In this document: positions 1-7,159 of the stretch, piece after piece
Layout: each line of letters opens with the position of its first letter
Position numbering within the stretch: position 1 is the first letter of the stretch
DNA from: Bacillota bacterium
GTDB taxonomy: Bacteria; Bacillota; Clostridia; Christensenellales; CAG-138
NCBI GenBank assembly: GCA_023458615.1
Contig: JAEWYV010000262.1
Location: forward strand, 1 to 7,713
Length of the DNA stretch: 7,713 bases
Direction: 5' to 3'
Position numbers and translations under genes: made by a program
The notes under the pieces: model-generated
The model's input: the letters and a program-made list of their open reading frames with translations, nothing else
Told to the model about the DNA's origin: nothing
Database searches by the model: none

Positions 1-2078
1 TCTGGAACGGTAGCAGCTACAATAAGGGAACGACCACCATAACCGCAAAGACGAAGGACGGCACCAACATGGTTGCGTCGGTTCAGTTTATGGTGACGGA
101 ACTGGTGCAGGGTATCACCCTCTCCACAGTGAAGGATATCACGGAACTCGCCAGCGGCACTGGGGTACAACTCAAGGCGACGCTGAGCAACTCGACCGCA
201 ACCAACAAAACGGTCAGCTATGCAATTGTGGATGGCGGAGCTTATGCAACGCTCTCTGCAAGCGGACTTGTGACCGCAAAAGCGGTTGGCACCGCTAAGA
301 CCGTCACCATCCGGGCAACCTCGGGCGATGGCAACGCAACAGACGAACTCACCCTGACGATTGTTCCGAAGGATGCCAACCCACTGATTATTCTGGGTTC
401 GGGTGGATCTGACCCGATGAACGGAGAGACCTTTGCCGTGGATATGACGGGAGCAAAGGCGTATGATAAGGTATTTGACTTATCCGCTTCCATTGCGGAT
501 TCGAGCGATCCTGTCACGGTGAAATGGAGCGTCACGCCGAGCTATGTGGCGCGTGTGGTCGTCGTGGACGGTTGGCCGGTGTTGCAATATCTCTCGGCGG
601 GCACGGCGGTGGTTACCGCAACCGAAGTGGGAGGCAAGGGTCGTACGGCCTCGTTTACCGCAGACCTCTATCAGCCTGCGACGGGCCTGACCATCAACCC
701 GCCGAAGGGCGTTTCGACGGAAGGCCTCACGCTGGCCTCTGGGAAATCCATGCTGTTCACAGGCGTGATTGCTCCGGCAACGGGTGTTACGACCAAGGGC
801 GTGGATTGGTATCTTGATGACGAAGGCGCGGCAGTCGCGATTCTCTCCAGCAACGGCCTGCTCACCGCAAAAGCCGGACTGCGGGAAGCGGTTACGATCC
901 TCGTGCATGCGGTTACCAAGAATCAGCCCTATCTACAGGCGGAACCGCTTGCCATAACGCTGACTCCGATTACGACGGGCATCGACCTGCTGCTGGATGA
1001 TACATCTGTTTCCGGCAAGACGGTCACCCGCGACCTGACCGGATTTTCCATGACGCTTTCCGCCAAGGCCTATCCGGAGGAAGCCAACCAGAAGTTCACC
1101 TGGACAAGTTCCAACAAAACGCTGGCAACGGTGGACGCGGATGGTAAAGTCACGGCGCTCAAACCCGGAACCGTAACGATCACGGCGACGGCGACGGACG
1201 GTAGCGGCAAGGCGGTCTCCGTAAAGCTCAACCTGCTTACGCGGGTTACCGGGCTGGAGATTGCCAGCAAGACCGGCTTTGACGTGCGCGGCGGCGGAAC
1301 GCTGCAAATGAGCGTGAATTTCACACCGGTGACGCCGACGGATAAGCGCGTTACCTGGAGTCTCGCCAACGCGTCGGACGCGCTGTATGCAACGATTTCG
1401 GCAGGGGGCTTGTTGAAGGCGAATGCCGTGACAAGCCAGCAGGTGGTCACGGTGAAGGTGGTCTCGGTGGAGAACCCGCTGGTTTCAAACACGCAGGATG
1501 TCACAATCTATCCGGCGACGACGAAGGTTGAGATTCTCAACGACAAGTTCGAAGTGATCAATGACAAGACGATCTTGTTCGATCTTTATTCCATGGATTC
1601 TATGCAGCTCGACGCGCGGAATCTCCCCTCTCTGACGAGTGGTGCGCTGCAGGGGGTGACCTGGAAGTCCAGCAACACAGGTGTTCTAACCGTGTCGGCG
1701 GACGGCTTACTCACGCCGGTATCCGCGACGCGAACCGGAACGGTGGTCATCACCGCGACGGCAACGGATGGCAGCAACAAGAGCGCGAGTATTAAAGTTG
1801 TTGTCGGCAGTTTGGTCAGCGGAATCTCTTTTGACGGTTCTTTGACGGTGCAGGGCGGAAAAGCAATTACGCTCAAGCCAATCTTTGAGCCCGTGAACGC
1901 GACCAACAAGACACTGAAATGGACCATCAAGCCGAGCGATGCGCCGTATGCAACCATCTCCGCTTCTGGCGTGTTGACGGCGAAGAAGGTGACCGCCGAG
2001 AAAACCATAACGGTCTACTGTGCCGCGCAGGATGGCAGCGAGAAGATCGGTGAAGCAACGGTTCTCATTACTCCGTGA
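1..2078 (+). CDS. Big_2-type Ig-like repeat surface protein, C-terminal part (5' partial)
   Basis: The reading frame is open from base 3 with no stop, and the residues before the first ATG (base 69) already match an Ig-like strand pattern (GTTTITAKTKDG), so that ATG is internal and the gene begins outside the window. About 691 residues are visible. They form alternating bacterial Ig-like modules of roughly 90-100 residues with Big_2 hallmarks: TWTSSN followed by ATVDADGKVTALKPGTVTIT, and repeated ATATDGS. The composition is rich in Thr, Ser, Val, Ala and Gly, with very few Cys, as in secreted Gram-positive proteins. Such domains usually act as stalks or adhesive modules of cell-surface proteins. 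The protein ends directly after the last module (VLITP-stop), with no LPXTG motif, SLH domain or C-terminal membrane segment, so any anchor or catalytic domain must lie in the missing N-terminal part. A strong terminator follows 20 bases downstream. The family call is firm; the biological role is unknown. Confidence 0.88.
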   Translation, partial: WNGSSYNKGTTTITAKTKDGTNMVASVQFMVTELVQGITLSTVKDITELASGTGVQLKATLSNSTATNKTVSYAIVDGGAYATLSASGLVTAKAVGTAKTVTIRATSGDGNATDELTLTIVPKDANPLIILGSGGSDPMNGETFAVDMTGAKAYDKVFDLSASIADSSDPVTVKWSVTPSYVARVVVVDGWPVLQYLSAGTAVVTATEVGGKGRTASFTADLYQPATGLTINPPKGVSTEGLTLASGKSMLFTGVIAPATGVTTKGVDWYLDDEGAAVAILSSNGLLTAKAGLREAVTILVHAVTKNQPYLQAEPLAITLTPITTGIDLLLDDTSVSGKTVTRDLTGFSMTLSAKAYPEEANQKFTWTSSNKTLATVDADGKVTALKPGTVTITATATDGSGKAVSVKLNLLTRVTGLEIASKTGFDVRGGGTLQMSVNFTPVTPTDKRVTWSLANASDALYATISAGGLLKANAVTSQQVVTVKVVSVENPLVSNTQDVTIYPATTKVEILNDKFEVINDKTILFDLYSMDSMQLDARNLPSLTSGALQGVTWKSSNTGVLTVSADGLLTPVSATRTGTVVITATATDGSNKSASIKVVVGSLVSGISFDGSLTVQGGKAITLKPIFEPVNATNKTLKWTIKPSDAPYATISASGVLTAKKVTAEKTITVYCAAQDGSEKIGEATVLITP
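105..2075 (+). repeat. Tandem ~190-residue super-repeat of paired Ig-like modules (about 3.5 copies)
   Basis: Equivalent positions (VQGITL, ATGLTI, VTGLEI, VSGISF) fall at bases 105, 678, 1245 and 1815, giving spacings of 573, 567 and 570 bases (191, 189 and 190 codons). Each unit holds two module types. Type B carries a signature like YATISAGGLLKANAV (also YATLSASGLVTAKAV and YATISASGVLTAKKV). Type A carries SSN...DGK/L followed by GTVTITATATDGS. Approximate module limits are B 105-377, A 378-677, B 678-974, A 975-1244, B 1245-1520, A 1521-1814, B 1815-2075, with the end of another A module in bases 1-104. The ATATDGS motif recurs exactly 570 bases apart in the last two A modules. The repeats are diverged at the DNA level, so this is an old duplication rather than a recent expansion. 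Confidence 0.8.
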
Positions 2079-2097
2079 TGATAGCCGCAACAAAATA

Positions 2098-2139
2098 CAA
2101 ACAGCAAAAAACGGCCTTCTGGTCGTTTTTTGCTGTTTG
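2098..2139 (+). terminator. Rho-independent terminator after the Ig-like protein gene
   Basis: A perfect 16-bp inverted repeat, CAAACAGCAAAAAACG (2098-2113) and CGTTTTTTGCTGTTTG (2124-2139), extends inward by GCC/GGT (one G-U pair) to leave a TTCT loop at 2117-2120. The inner part (ACGGCC-TTCT-GGTCGT followed by a T run) is a standard intrinsic terminator. The matching A run on the left arm means it could also stop transcription coming from the right. It lies 20 bases after the stop codon. Confidence 0.9.
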
Positions 2140-2377
2140 ACAGATGTGGAGAAACACCTCGATTTCGCGGTGCAGCATAACATTTGAGATAAACCGGTGT
2201 TACACAGAACGGGCAGTAGCGGAACGCATAAAAGAACAAAAATGGATACTGCTGTAACATGTTACTGCGTGACAATTTTGAGTTGCCGCGTCAGCTACTA
2301 AAGACTTGAGAATAGTAGAAATATGCTGAAAAATGGTGAATTATGAGCATAAATTTAGAAATATCGGGAATATTTAC
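2140..2377. other. Non-coding, AT-rich gap between terminator and cyclase promoter
   Basis: No credible gene is seen on either strand. The only open frame crossing the gap (- strand, about 2015-2275) is antisense to the end of the Ig-like gene and runs through the terminator, so it is not supported. No tRNA, CRISPR or c-di-GMP riboswitch pattern was recognised by eye. Two small symmetric elements are present: a perfect palindrome GTAACATGTTAC at 2254-2265, and a 6-bp inverted repeat AAATAT/ATATTT (2359-2364 and 2370-2375) just upstream of the predicted -35 box. Either could be a protein-binding site, but neither can be assigned. Confidence 0.6.
2254..2265. repeat. Perfect 12-bp palindrome, possible operator
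   Basis: GTAACATGTTAC equals its own reverse complement. It sits in the non-coding gap about 110 bases upstream of the predicted cyclase promoter. A dimeric regulator could bind such a site, but the distance from the promoter and the lack of a second copy make this weak. Confidence 0.25.
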
Positions 2378-2405
2378 TTGCAATTCAAACTGCCAATGAT
2401 ATACT
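2378..2405 (+). promoter_or_regulatory. Predicted sigma-A/sigma-70 type promoter for the diguanylate cyclase gene
   Basis: TTGCAA (2378-2383) and TATACT (2400-2405) are separated by 16 bases. A TG dinucleotide at 2397-2398, one base before the -10 box, makes an extended -10 element. Transcription would start near base 2412, giving a leader of about 65 bases before the ATG at 2478. It lies in the most AT-rich part of the gap and faces the only downstream gene on this strand. Confidence 0.55.
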
Positions 2406-2477
2406 TGCTACTGTAATAATTGGTATAGGTTGTTTTGAGATACCACATCTTCACTCTTTTATCGGAGCCGCCAAAAC

Positions 2478-4217
2478 ATGCAGCAGGATACGATCACAGG
2501 CGTTTCTTCTTTTGAGCTGTGCGAAAAAATCCTCTCAGAACTCCCCTGCGGGCTGTGCTTTGCGCGGGGAGATGAAAGGATGTCCTTTGCGTTTGCAAAC
2601 ACAGGCTTTTATCGGATGTTTGGCTATACGGACGCGGCGCAAGCGTTGCAAGAGGGATTCCTGGGCGCACTCGATCGGGCAGAGCCTGCTTTACAGAAGC
2701 AAATACGAGATCACATCGCTGCCATGCAGGGCGGGGATCAGTCTACCGCAACGTTGGAGGCCCGCCTCAAGCGGCGGGATGAGAGTGAGTTTTGGTCTAT
2801 GATTCGTATCCGCCGGAGCGAAATCGAACAAGGCATTTGGATTTGTGCATTTATGGATATCACCCAGCAGAAACGTATCGAGGATGAACTGCGGGTAAGG
2901 GAAGAGGAATATCGCATCGCGGTGCAGCAGAGCGATAAGTTTGTGATTCGGTACGATATCGAGAAGCGTATTGCGTTTTTGCCGCCGGAATCCGCAGAAC
3001 TGTTTCATCAAGAAGTTCTTTACGACATTCCAGAGAGCCTGGAGGCGGCAGGGGTTATTAATCCCGATAGCCTGGATGCGTTTCATGACATTACCGCGCG
3101 TATTCGAAGTGGAAGCCAGCCAACCGGCAGTGCGGTGCTTCAGCTGCGCCTTACCGGCAAAGAATCCTCATTTGACTGGTATCGCGTGGTTTATTCACTA
3201 ATCTATCGCCCGGATGGCAAGCCTAAACAGGCGGTAGTGTCACTGGAGAATGTGACCGAACAGCACGCGAGGGAGGTCGCCTATCGTCGCTGGGAGCAGA
3301 ACTATCGCGCCATGCCACAGAACAGCACGGCGTATTTGGAGTTTGATGTCACGCAAGACCGGCTTGTGTTGCAAAAGGGTGAGCTTCTGGAGCGGCTGCC
3401 ATGCGCCTGCGGCGAGGCCATGGAAGAGGTATTGCGTTACTATTTGGAGCGATATGTGCATCCTGACGACTGGGAGCGCATCCGCACATTTACAGCACGG
3501 GAGCATTTGCTGACGGAATATTTTCGCGGTGCACGACTGGAAAAACCGGAATACCGCCACCTAACCCCAGATGGACGCTATGGCTGGGTACGTTTGAGCG
3601 TGCAGATGTTGCCGGATCCTTATTCCAGTAACATCCGCGCCTCCCTTCTGCTGCGGGATATTGACAAGCAAAAGTGTGAGGAGCTTAGCCTTAAGGTGCA
3701 ACTGCGCACGGATACACTCACCGGAGCACTAAACCGCGGTGCATTTATGGAAACATGCGAGGCATTGTTTGCCGCCTCGCCAGGCGCGCAACACGCGCTG
3801 GTCATGGTGGATGTGGACTTTTTTAAACAGATCAACGATCGGTTTGGACACGGGTATGGAGACAGGATGCTGATTCGCACCTGTGAATTACTTCGCGCGG
3901 CGCTCCGATCGGATGATCTTGTCTGCCGTATTGGCGGGGACGAATTTGTGCTGCTGCTCAAAAACATACCCAATTCGGATACGCTACAGACAAAGATCAA
4001 TCTACTCTGCGAACAAATTTTCCAACGCATCTCATCGGAACTGTCGTTCTCCTGCAGCTTTGGCGCGGCGCTGTTCCCGCGTGATGGCGTTTCGTTTGAT
4101 ACACTTTACGGTAAGGCAGATATTGCGCTCTATGCGGCAAAGGAATCGGGGCGCAACTGTGCGCGTGTCTTTGAGTTGGGCATGGGCAGGCAAATTGAGC
4201 TGATCGACACAAACTAA
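2478..4217 (+). CDS. Diguanylate cyclase, three predicted PAS domains plus GGDEF, cytosolic
   Basis: A 579-residue protein expected to make cyclic di-GMP from two GTP. The ATG at 2478 is preceded by GGAG at 2464-2467 (10-base spacing). Sensor part: PAS-like domains at about residues 20-130, 145-262 and 275-398. The first ends in the usual MDIT, followed by a charged helical linker (QQKRIEDELRVREEEYR); the third contains YRHLTPDGRYGWVRL and ends at RDIDKQK. The catalytic domain starts at DTLTGALNR (412-420). Key residues match PleD-type enzymes: D445 in DVDFF, N453, D462 and GGDEF at 486-490. An RxxD product-inhibition site (RSDD, 477-480) lies five residues before GGDEF, so feedback inhibition by c-di-GMP is expected. 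There is no membrane segment or signal peptide and no EAL domain, so the signal sensed should be intracellular; the PAS ligand is unknown. The gene sits between two terminators with its own promoter, so it is probably monocistronic. The PAS count is by pattern only; the GGDEF call is firm. Confidence 0.93.
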   Translation: MQQDTITGVSSFELCEKILSELPCGLCFARGDERMSFAFANTGFYRMFGYTDAAQALQEGFLGALDRAEPALQKQIRDHIAAMQGGDQSTATLEARLKRRDESEFWSMIRIRRSEIEQGIWICAFMDITQQKRIEDELRVREEEYRIAVQQSDKFVIRYDIEKRIAFLPPESAELFHQEVLYDIPESLEAAGVINPDSLDAFHDITARIRSGSQPTGSAVLQLRLTGKESSFDWYRVVYSLIYRPDGKPKQAVVSLENVTEQHAREVAYRRWEQNYRAMPQNSTAYLEFDVTQDRLVLQKGELLERLPCACGEAMEEVLRYYLERYVHPDDWERIRTFTAREHLLTEYFRGARLEKPEYRHLTPDGRYGWVRLSVQMLPDPYSSNIRASLLLRDIDKQKCEELSLKVQLRTDTLTGALNRGAFMETCEALFAASPGAQHALVMVDVDFFKQINDRFGHGYGDRMLIRTCELLRAALRSDDLVCRIGGDEFVLLLKNIPNSDTLQTKINLLCEQIFQRISSELSFSCSFGAALFPRDGVSFDTLYGKADIALYAAKESGRNCARVFELGMGRQIELIDTN

Positions 4218-4237
4218 AAAATCAACAGAGCAACAAA

Positions 4238-4267
4238 AACCGCCCGAACGTAACTGTCCGGGCGGTT
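4238..4267. terminator. Bidirectional terminator between convergent genes
   Basis: AACCGCCCG (4238-4246) and CGGGCGGTT (4259-4267) form a perfect 9-bp GC-rich stem with a 12-base loop. On the + strand it is followed by GTTTGTTT, 20 bases after the cyclase stop codon. Read on the - strand it is followed by a TTTTTG run, 29 bases after the stop of the molybdenum hydroxylase operon. It can therefore end both transcripts. Confidence 0.85.
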
Positions 4268-4296
4268 GTTTGTTTAACGGGATTTCTATCGCTTGG

Positions 4297-6672
4297 TTAT
4301 TTTCCCTCGTTTGCTTTCTTCTCACGCAGGGCGGCGAGTACCACATCCGGGGTGAGCGGCATGCGCAGGAACCGTACACCGAGGGCGTTTGCAACCGCGT
4401 TGGCAATGGCCGGCGCGCCGGGAACCATGGTGATTTCGCCAATGCCGCGTGCGCCGTAGGGGCCGGTCGGTTCGGCGTTTTCAACCGCCTCGACGATCAT
4501 CTCCGGCATGTCCTCAAACGTCGGGATCTTATAGTCCACAAAGCTCGGGTTCATGACGCGTCCGTCTTTGAGCTTGAGTTCCTCGTAGAGCGCGGTGCCC
4601 ATGGCCTGCACCATGGCGCCTTCCGCCTGCCCTTCATACATCTGCGGATTGATTACCTTGCCCGCATCGAAGACGGAGACCATCTTGAGCACCTTGATCT
4701 TGCCGGTTTCGGTGTCCACTTCGACCTCTGCGCCGTTGACACCCATGCTCCAGAAGGCAACAGGCTTGGGTGAGAGACCGGTCTTCTTGTCCGCCGCGAT
4801 GTTGTTTGGAACCACAAACGCGCCAACGCCGATCATCGGGCCGCCGATGCCGCTCTGATCCGGCAGGGAGAGGCCGAGGGCAAACGTACTCAGCGGCACC
4901 TTCTGATCGGGATAGAACTTGCGACAGACAAAGCCGTTTTCCAGATATAGGTCGTTTTTCCATGTGCCCATCTTGATCTGCGCAAGGTCGAGTATCTTAT
5001 TGCGCAAATCCTCCGCGGCGAGCTTCGTTGCGTTGCCCGCGCAATAGGTCGAACGGGATGCGACGGTTTGCCATTCATACGGCGTGTGGTCGGTGTCGCC
5101 GGTCCGGACACTGATCTTTTCCACGGGCACTGTGAGCGTTTCCGCAGCAATCTGTGCCATGATGGTGTCCGAGCCCTGCCCGATATCCTGACAGGAGGCA
5201 AGCAGCATGAATGTGCCGTCCTCGTTCATGCGGATGATGACGGAGGAGGCAACATCCGTCGGCATAGAGGGCGCTTTCCAGCCGCCCGCGATGCCCTTGC
5301 CGCGCAGCTTCGCCGGGTTGCCGGAGGGTGCGCAGGGCTGATCCAGTTCCATGAGCTTTGCCGCGCGGTCGAGGCACTCCTGATAGCCTGCGACATCGAT
5401 GGTTTGTCCCGTGGCGGAGTGTCCGCCCTCCCGGATGCCGTTGAGTTTGCGCATCGCGAGCGGGTCAAGCCCCATCTCCTTGGCGATCATGTCGATATTT
5501 TGCTCAATACCAAAGTGAATCTCGCACATGCCAAATCCGCGATACGGACCGCCGACGGGATGATTGGTATAGACGCAGTAGCTATCCGTGCTGATGTTGT
5601 CGATATCATAGGGGCCAACGCAGCCCCAGCCTGCGGCCTTGACGATGTTGACGCCATACTCGGTATAAGCCCCGCCATCCCAGGCGAGCACGTTCTTGGA
5701 ACCGATGATCTTGCCGTCCTTGCGTACGGCGGTCTTGATGTTGATATGCAGTCCCTGCCGCACATAGGCATTCTGGAACTCGTCCTCACGCGTGTAGGTC
5801 ATCTTGACCGGGCGACCGGGGTTGAGCATGGCCAGCGGGATAACGATGCCCTCCAGCGTCGTGCCGGCTTTGCAGCCGAATCCGCCGCCGACGGCCTTGC
5901 TGATGACGCGAATCTTATTGAGCGGGAAGTCAAATGTCTCCGCCAGCGCACGGCGCACAGCAAAGGGACTCTGGCAGGCCGCCCAGATGGTCAGGTCGCC
6001 GTCCGGCATATACTGCGCGGTGCAGGCGTGCGGCTCGATGGGCACATGCTGCACATGCGGAATATAGAAACTGTGATCAAATACGCGATCCGCCTCTGCA
6101 AATGCTTTGTCCGTGTCGCCCTTGCGCAGCACATAATGGTGGGAGATGTTGGTGCCGGGTTTAGGATAGAAGATCGGCAGCACCTTATAGGAGCCAAGGT
6201 CGGGGTGGATGATCGGCGCATCGGGCTTCATGCCCTCCAGCGCGTCGGTGACGGCAGGCAGCACCTCGTATTCCACCTTGACGAGTTCACAGGCACGTCG
6301 CGCAAGTTCCGGCGAATCCGCGGCAACGGCGGCGACTGGTTCGCCGCGATAGCGTGCCTTGCCAACCGCGAGAAAGTTCTTGTCTTCCAGATAGAGCCCT
6401 GCGCGCTTTTTATAACACTCTCCTGTGATCACGCTGCGCACGCCCGGCAGGGCTTTTGCGGCGGTGAGGTCGATGGAGAGGATGTTTGCGTGCGCATGCG
6501 GGCTGCGGACAACCTGCGCATAGAGCGGGCGGGAAAACTGGATATCGTCCGCAAACTGCGCGGTTCCGGTTACCTTTTTGATTGCATCGAGGCGCTCAAC
6601 GGATTGTCCGACGACGTTCATTTCGGGTTTGATCGCGTCCAGGCGCTCATTGGATTCTCCAACAACGTTCAT
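4297..6672 (-). CDS. Xanthine dehydrogenase-family molybdopterin-binding (large) subunit
   Basis: A 791-residue Mo-pterin subunit of a molybdenum hydroxylase, where the substrate carbon is hydroxylated with oxygen from water. The N-terminal part (about 30-150) has the family's a/b-hammerhead pattern (DAIKKVTGTAQFADDI, YAQVVRSPHAHANI, YRGEPVAAVAA). Mo-pterin motifs follow: QSPF (234-237), GGGFGCK (262-268), PYRGFG (376-381, with the conserved Arg378), DIGQGSDT (496-503) and the catalytic Glu746 in ARGIGE. Length is normal for the family. The start at 6672 is set by an ATGA overlap with the stop of the [2Fe-2S] gene and a GGGGG ribosome binding site 10 bases upstream. The first 17 residues are a near copy of residues 18-34; Met18 lacks a clear ribosome binding site. 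The position after GGGFGCK is Ala269, where classical xanthine dehydrogenases have Glu, so the substrate may not be xanthine. The PYRGFG loop lacks the CoxL-type cysteine, so it is not an aerobic CO dehydrogenase. Family certain; substrate unknown. Confidence 0.93.
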   Translation of the reverse strand: MNVVGESNERLDAIKPEMNVVGQSVERLDAIKKVTGTAQFADDIQFSRPLYAQVVRSPHAHANILSIDLTAAKALPGVRSVITGECYKKRAGLYLEDKNFLAVGKARYRGEPVAAVAADSPELARRACELVKVEYEVLPAVTDALEGMKPDAPIIHPDLGSYKVLPIFYPKPGTNISHHYVLRKGDTDKAFAEADRVFDHSFYIPHVQHVPIEPHACTAQYMPDGDLTIWAACQSPFAVRRALAETFDFPLNKIRVISKAVGGGFGCKAGTTLEGIVIPLAMLNPGRPVKMTYTREDEFQNAYVRQGLHINIKTAVRKDGKIIGSKNVLAWDGGAYTEYGVNIVKAAGWGCVGPYDIDNISTDSYCVYTNHPVGGPYRGFGMCEIHFGIEQNIDMIAKEMGLDPLAMRKLNGIREGGHSATGQTIDVAGYQECLDRAAKLMELDQPCAPSGNPAKLRGKGIAGGWKAPSMPTDVASSVIIRMNEDGTFMLLASCQDIGQGSDTIMAQIAAETLTVPVEKISVRTGDTDHTPYEWQTVASRSTYCAGNATKLAAEDLRNKILDLAQIKMGTWKNDLYLENGFVCRKFYPDQKVPLSTFALGLSLPDQSGIGGPMIGVGAFVVPNNIAADKKTGLSPKPVAFWSMGVNGAEVEVDTETGKIKVLKMVSVFDAGKVINPQMYEGQAEGAMVQAMGTALYEELKLKDGRVMNPSFVDYKIPTFEDMPEMIVEAVENAEPTGPYGARGIGEITMVPGAPAIANAVANALGVRFLRMPLTPDVVLAALREKKANEGK
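6571..6672 (-). repeat. 51-bp in-frame tandem duplication at the start of the Mo subunit gene
   Basis: Copy 1 (6672-6622) encodes MNVVGESNERLDAIKPE and copy 2 (6621-6571) encodes MNVVGQSVERLDAIKKV. Over the first 14 codons 34 of 42 bases match. Five of the eight differences are silent third-position changes, and the other three change two residues (Glu/Gln, Asn/Val). Copy 2 runs directly into the usual VTGTAQFADDI start of the family, so copy 1 is the extra one. Both copies keep the frame open. Confidence 0.88.
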
Positions 6673-7145
6673 TTTGAATAGACCCCCTTTGCAATCACGT
6701 CCTCAATGGCTTCTACAATCTTTTTATACCCCGTGCAACGGCAGAGATTGCCGGACATATTCCGGTTAATCTGATCGCGCGTGGGGTTGGGATTTTCGCG
6801 GAGCATAGCCTCGGCACTCATGAGCATGCCGGGGGTGCAAAAGCCGCATTGCAGCGCGGCGTGTTCAATAAACGACTCCTGCAAGGGGCTGAGCTCCTCT
6901 CCTTTGGCGAGGCCTTCCACGGTGGTGATCACCTTGCCATTGACCTCAGGCGCGAGGACTAGGCAGGCATTGACGGCCTGACCATCCATAATGATGGTGC
7001 ATGCGCCGCATTCGCCCGCGCCGCAACCCTCTTTGGTGCCGGTGTAGCCGAGCTTTTCGCGCAGCACATGCAGCAGCGTTTCACTGCCGGATACCGTCAT
7101 TTCGACCGTTTCGTCGTTGACGCAGAATTTTACACAATATTCCAT
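6669..7145 (-). CDS. [2Fe-2S] subunit of a molybdenum hydroxylase (xanthine dehydrogenase family)
   Basis: A 158-residue electron-transfer subunit that carries electrons from the Mo site of the large subunit to FAD. It has the two-domain structure of the family. The N-terminal plant-ferredoxin fold holds one cluster with Cys41, Cys46, Cys49 and Cys61 (EGCGAGECGAC then NAC). The C-terminal four-helix domain holds the second with Cys100, Cys103 (LQCGFCTPGM), Cys135 and Cys137 (GNLCRCTGY). All eight ligands are present and the length is typical. The start is taken as ATG at 7145 because AGGAGG (7159-7154) lies 8 bases upstream; a GTG directly before it (7148) is only 5 bases away and would add one residue. 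The stop overlaps the ATG of the large subunit gene (ATGA), so the two are probably translationally coupled. The family is certain. The closest substrate class cannot be read from this subunit. Confidence 0.96.
   Translation of the reverse strand: MEYCVKFCVNDETVEMTVSGSETLLHVLREKLGYTGTKEGCGAGECGACTIIMDGQAVNACLVLAPEVNGKVITTVEGLAKGEELSPLQESFIEHAALQCGFCTPGMLMSAEAMLRENPNPTRDQINRNMSGNLCRCTGYKKIVEAIEDVIAKGVYSK
6683..6690 (-). promoter_or_regulatory. Ribosome binding site of the Mo subunit gene
   Basis: AAAGGGGG (read on the - strand) lies inside the end of the [2Fe-2S] subunit gene, 10 bases before the ATG at 6672. It supports the upstream of the two possible Met starts, and so supports translation of both copies of the duplicated N-terminus. 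Confidence 0.6.
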
Positions 7146-7153
7146 CACGGTTT

Positions 7154-7159
7154 CCTCCT
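7154..7159 (-). promoter_or_regulatory. Ribosome binding site of the [2Fe-2S] subunit gene
   Basis: AGGAGG (read on the - strand) begins on the last base of the FAD subunit's TGA stop codon and lies 8 bases before the ATG at 7145, against 5 bases before the alternative GTG at 7148. The spacing decides the start in favour of ATG, and the contact with the stop codon points to coupled translation. Confidence 0.8.

Noticed and set aside
1..2078. Tandem DNA repeats suggesting a mobile element or recent array expansion
   Set aside because: The repetition is at protein level, with substantial DNA divergence between units. No terminal inverted repeats, transposase or direct-repeat boundaries are visible.
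1707..2275. Overlapping - strand open frames across the end of the Ig-like gene and the following gap
   Set aside because: They are antisense to the repeat protein, cross the terminator hairpin and show no domain or plausible start signal.
2140..2477. Possible c-di-GMP riboswitch upstream of the cyclase gene
   Set aside because: The characteristic conserved segments of class I or II c-di-GMP aptamers were not seen, and the predicted leader (about 65 bases) is too short for a class I aptamer plus expression platform. A covariance-model search would settle it.
4270..4773. A 167-codon + strand open frame starting beside the convergent terminator
   Set aside because: It begins right after the hairpin and lies antisense to the end of the Mo subunit gene. 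The composition looks like a shadow frame and no domain is recognisable.
4297..6672. Aerobic-type CO dehydrogenase large subunit (CoxL)
   Set aside because: The active-site loop reads PYRGFGM rather than the cysteine-containing AYRCSFR-type loop of CoxL, so the general xanthine dehydrogenase-family call is preferred.
5068..6681. A 537-codon open frame on the + strand, opposite the Mo subunit gene
   Set aside because: It is fully antisense to a clear, motif-rich gene. Its translation is rich in Arg, Ala, Asp, Gly and His with no recognisable domain, as expected when GC-rich third positions remove stops from the opposite strand. No ribosome binding site or family motif supports it.
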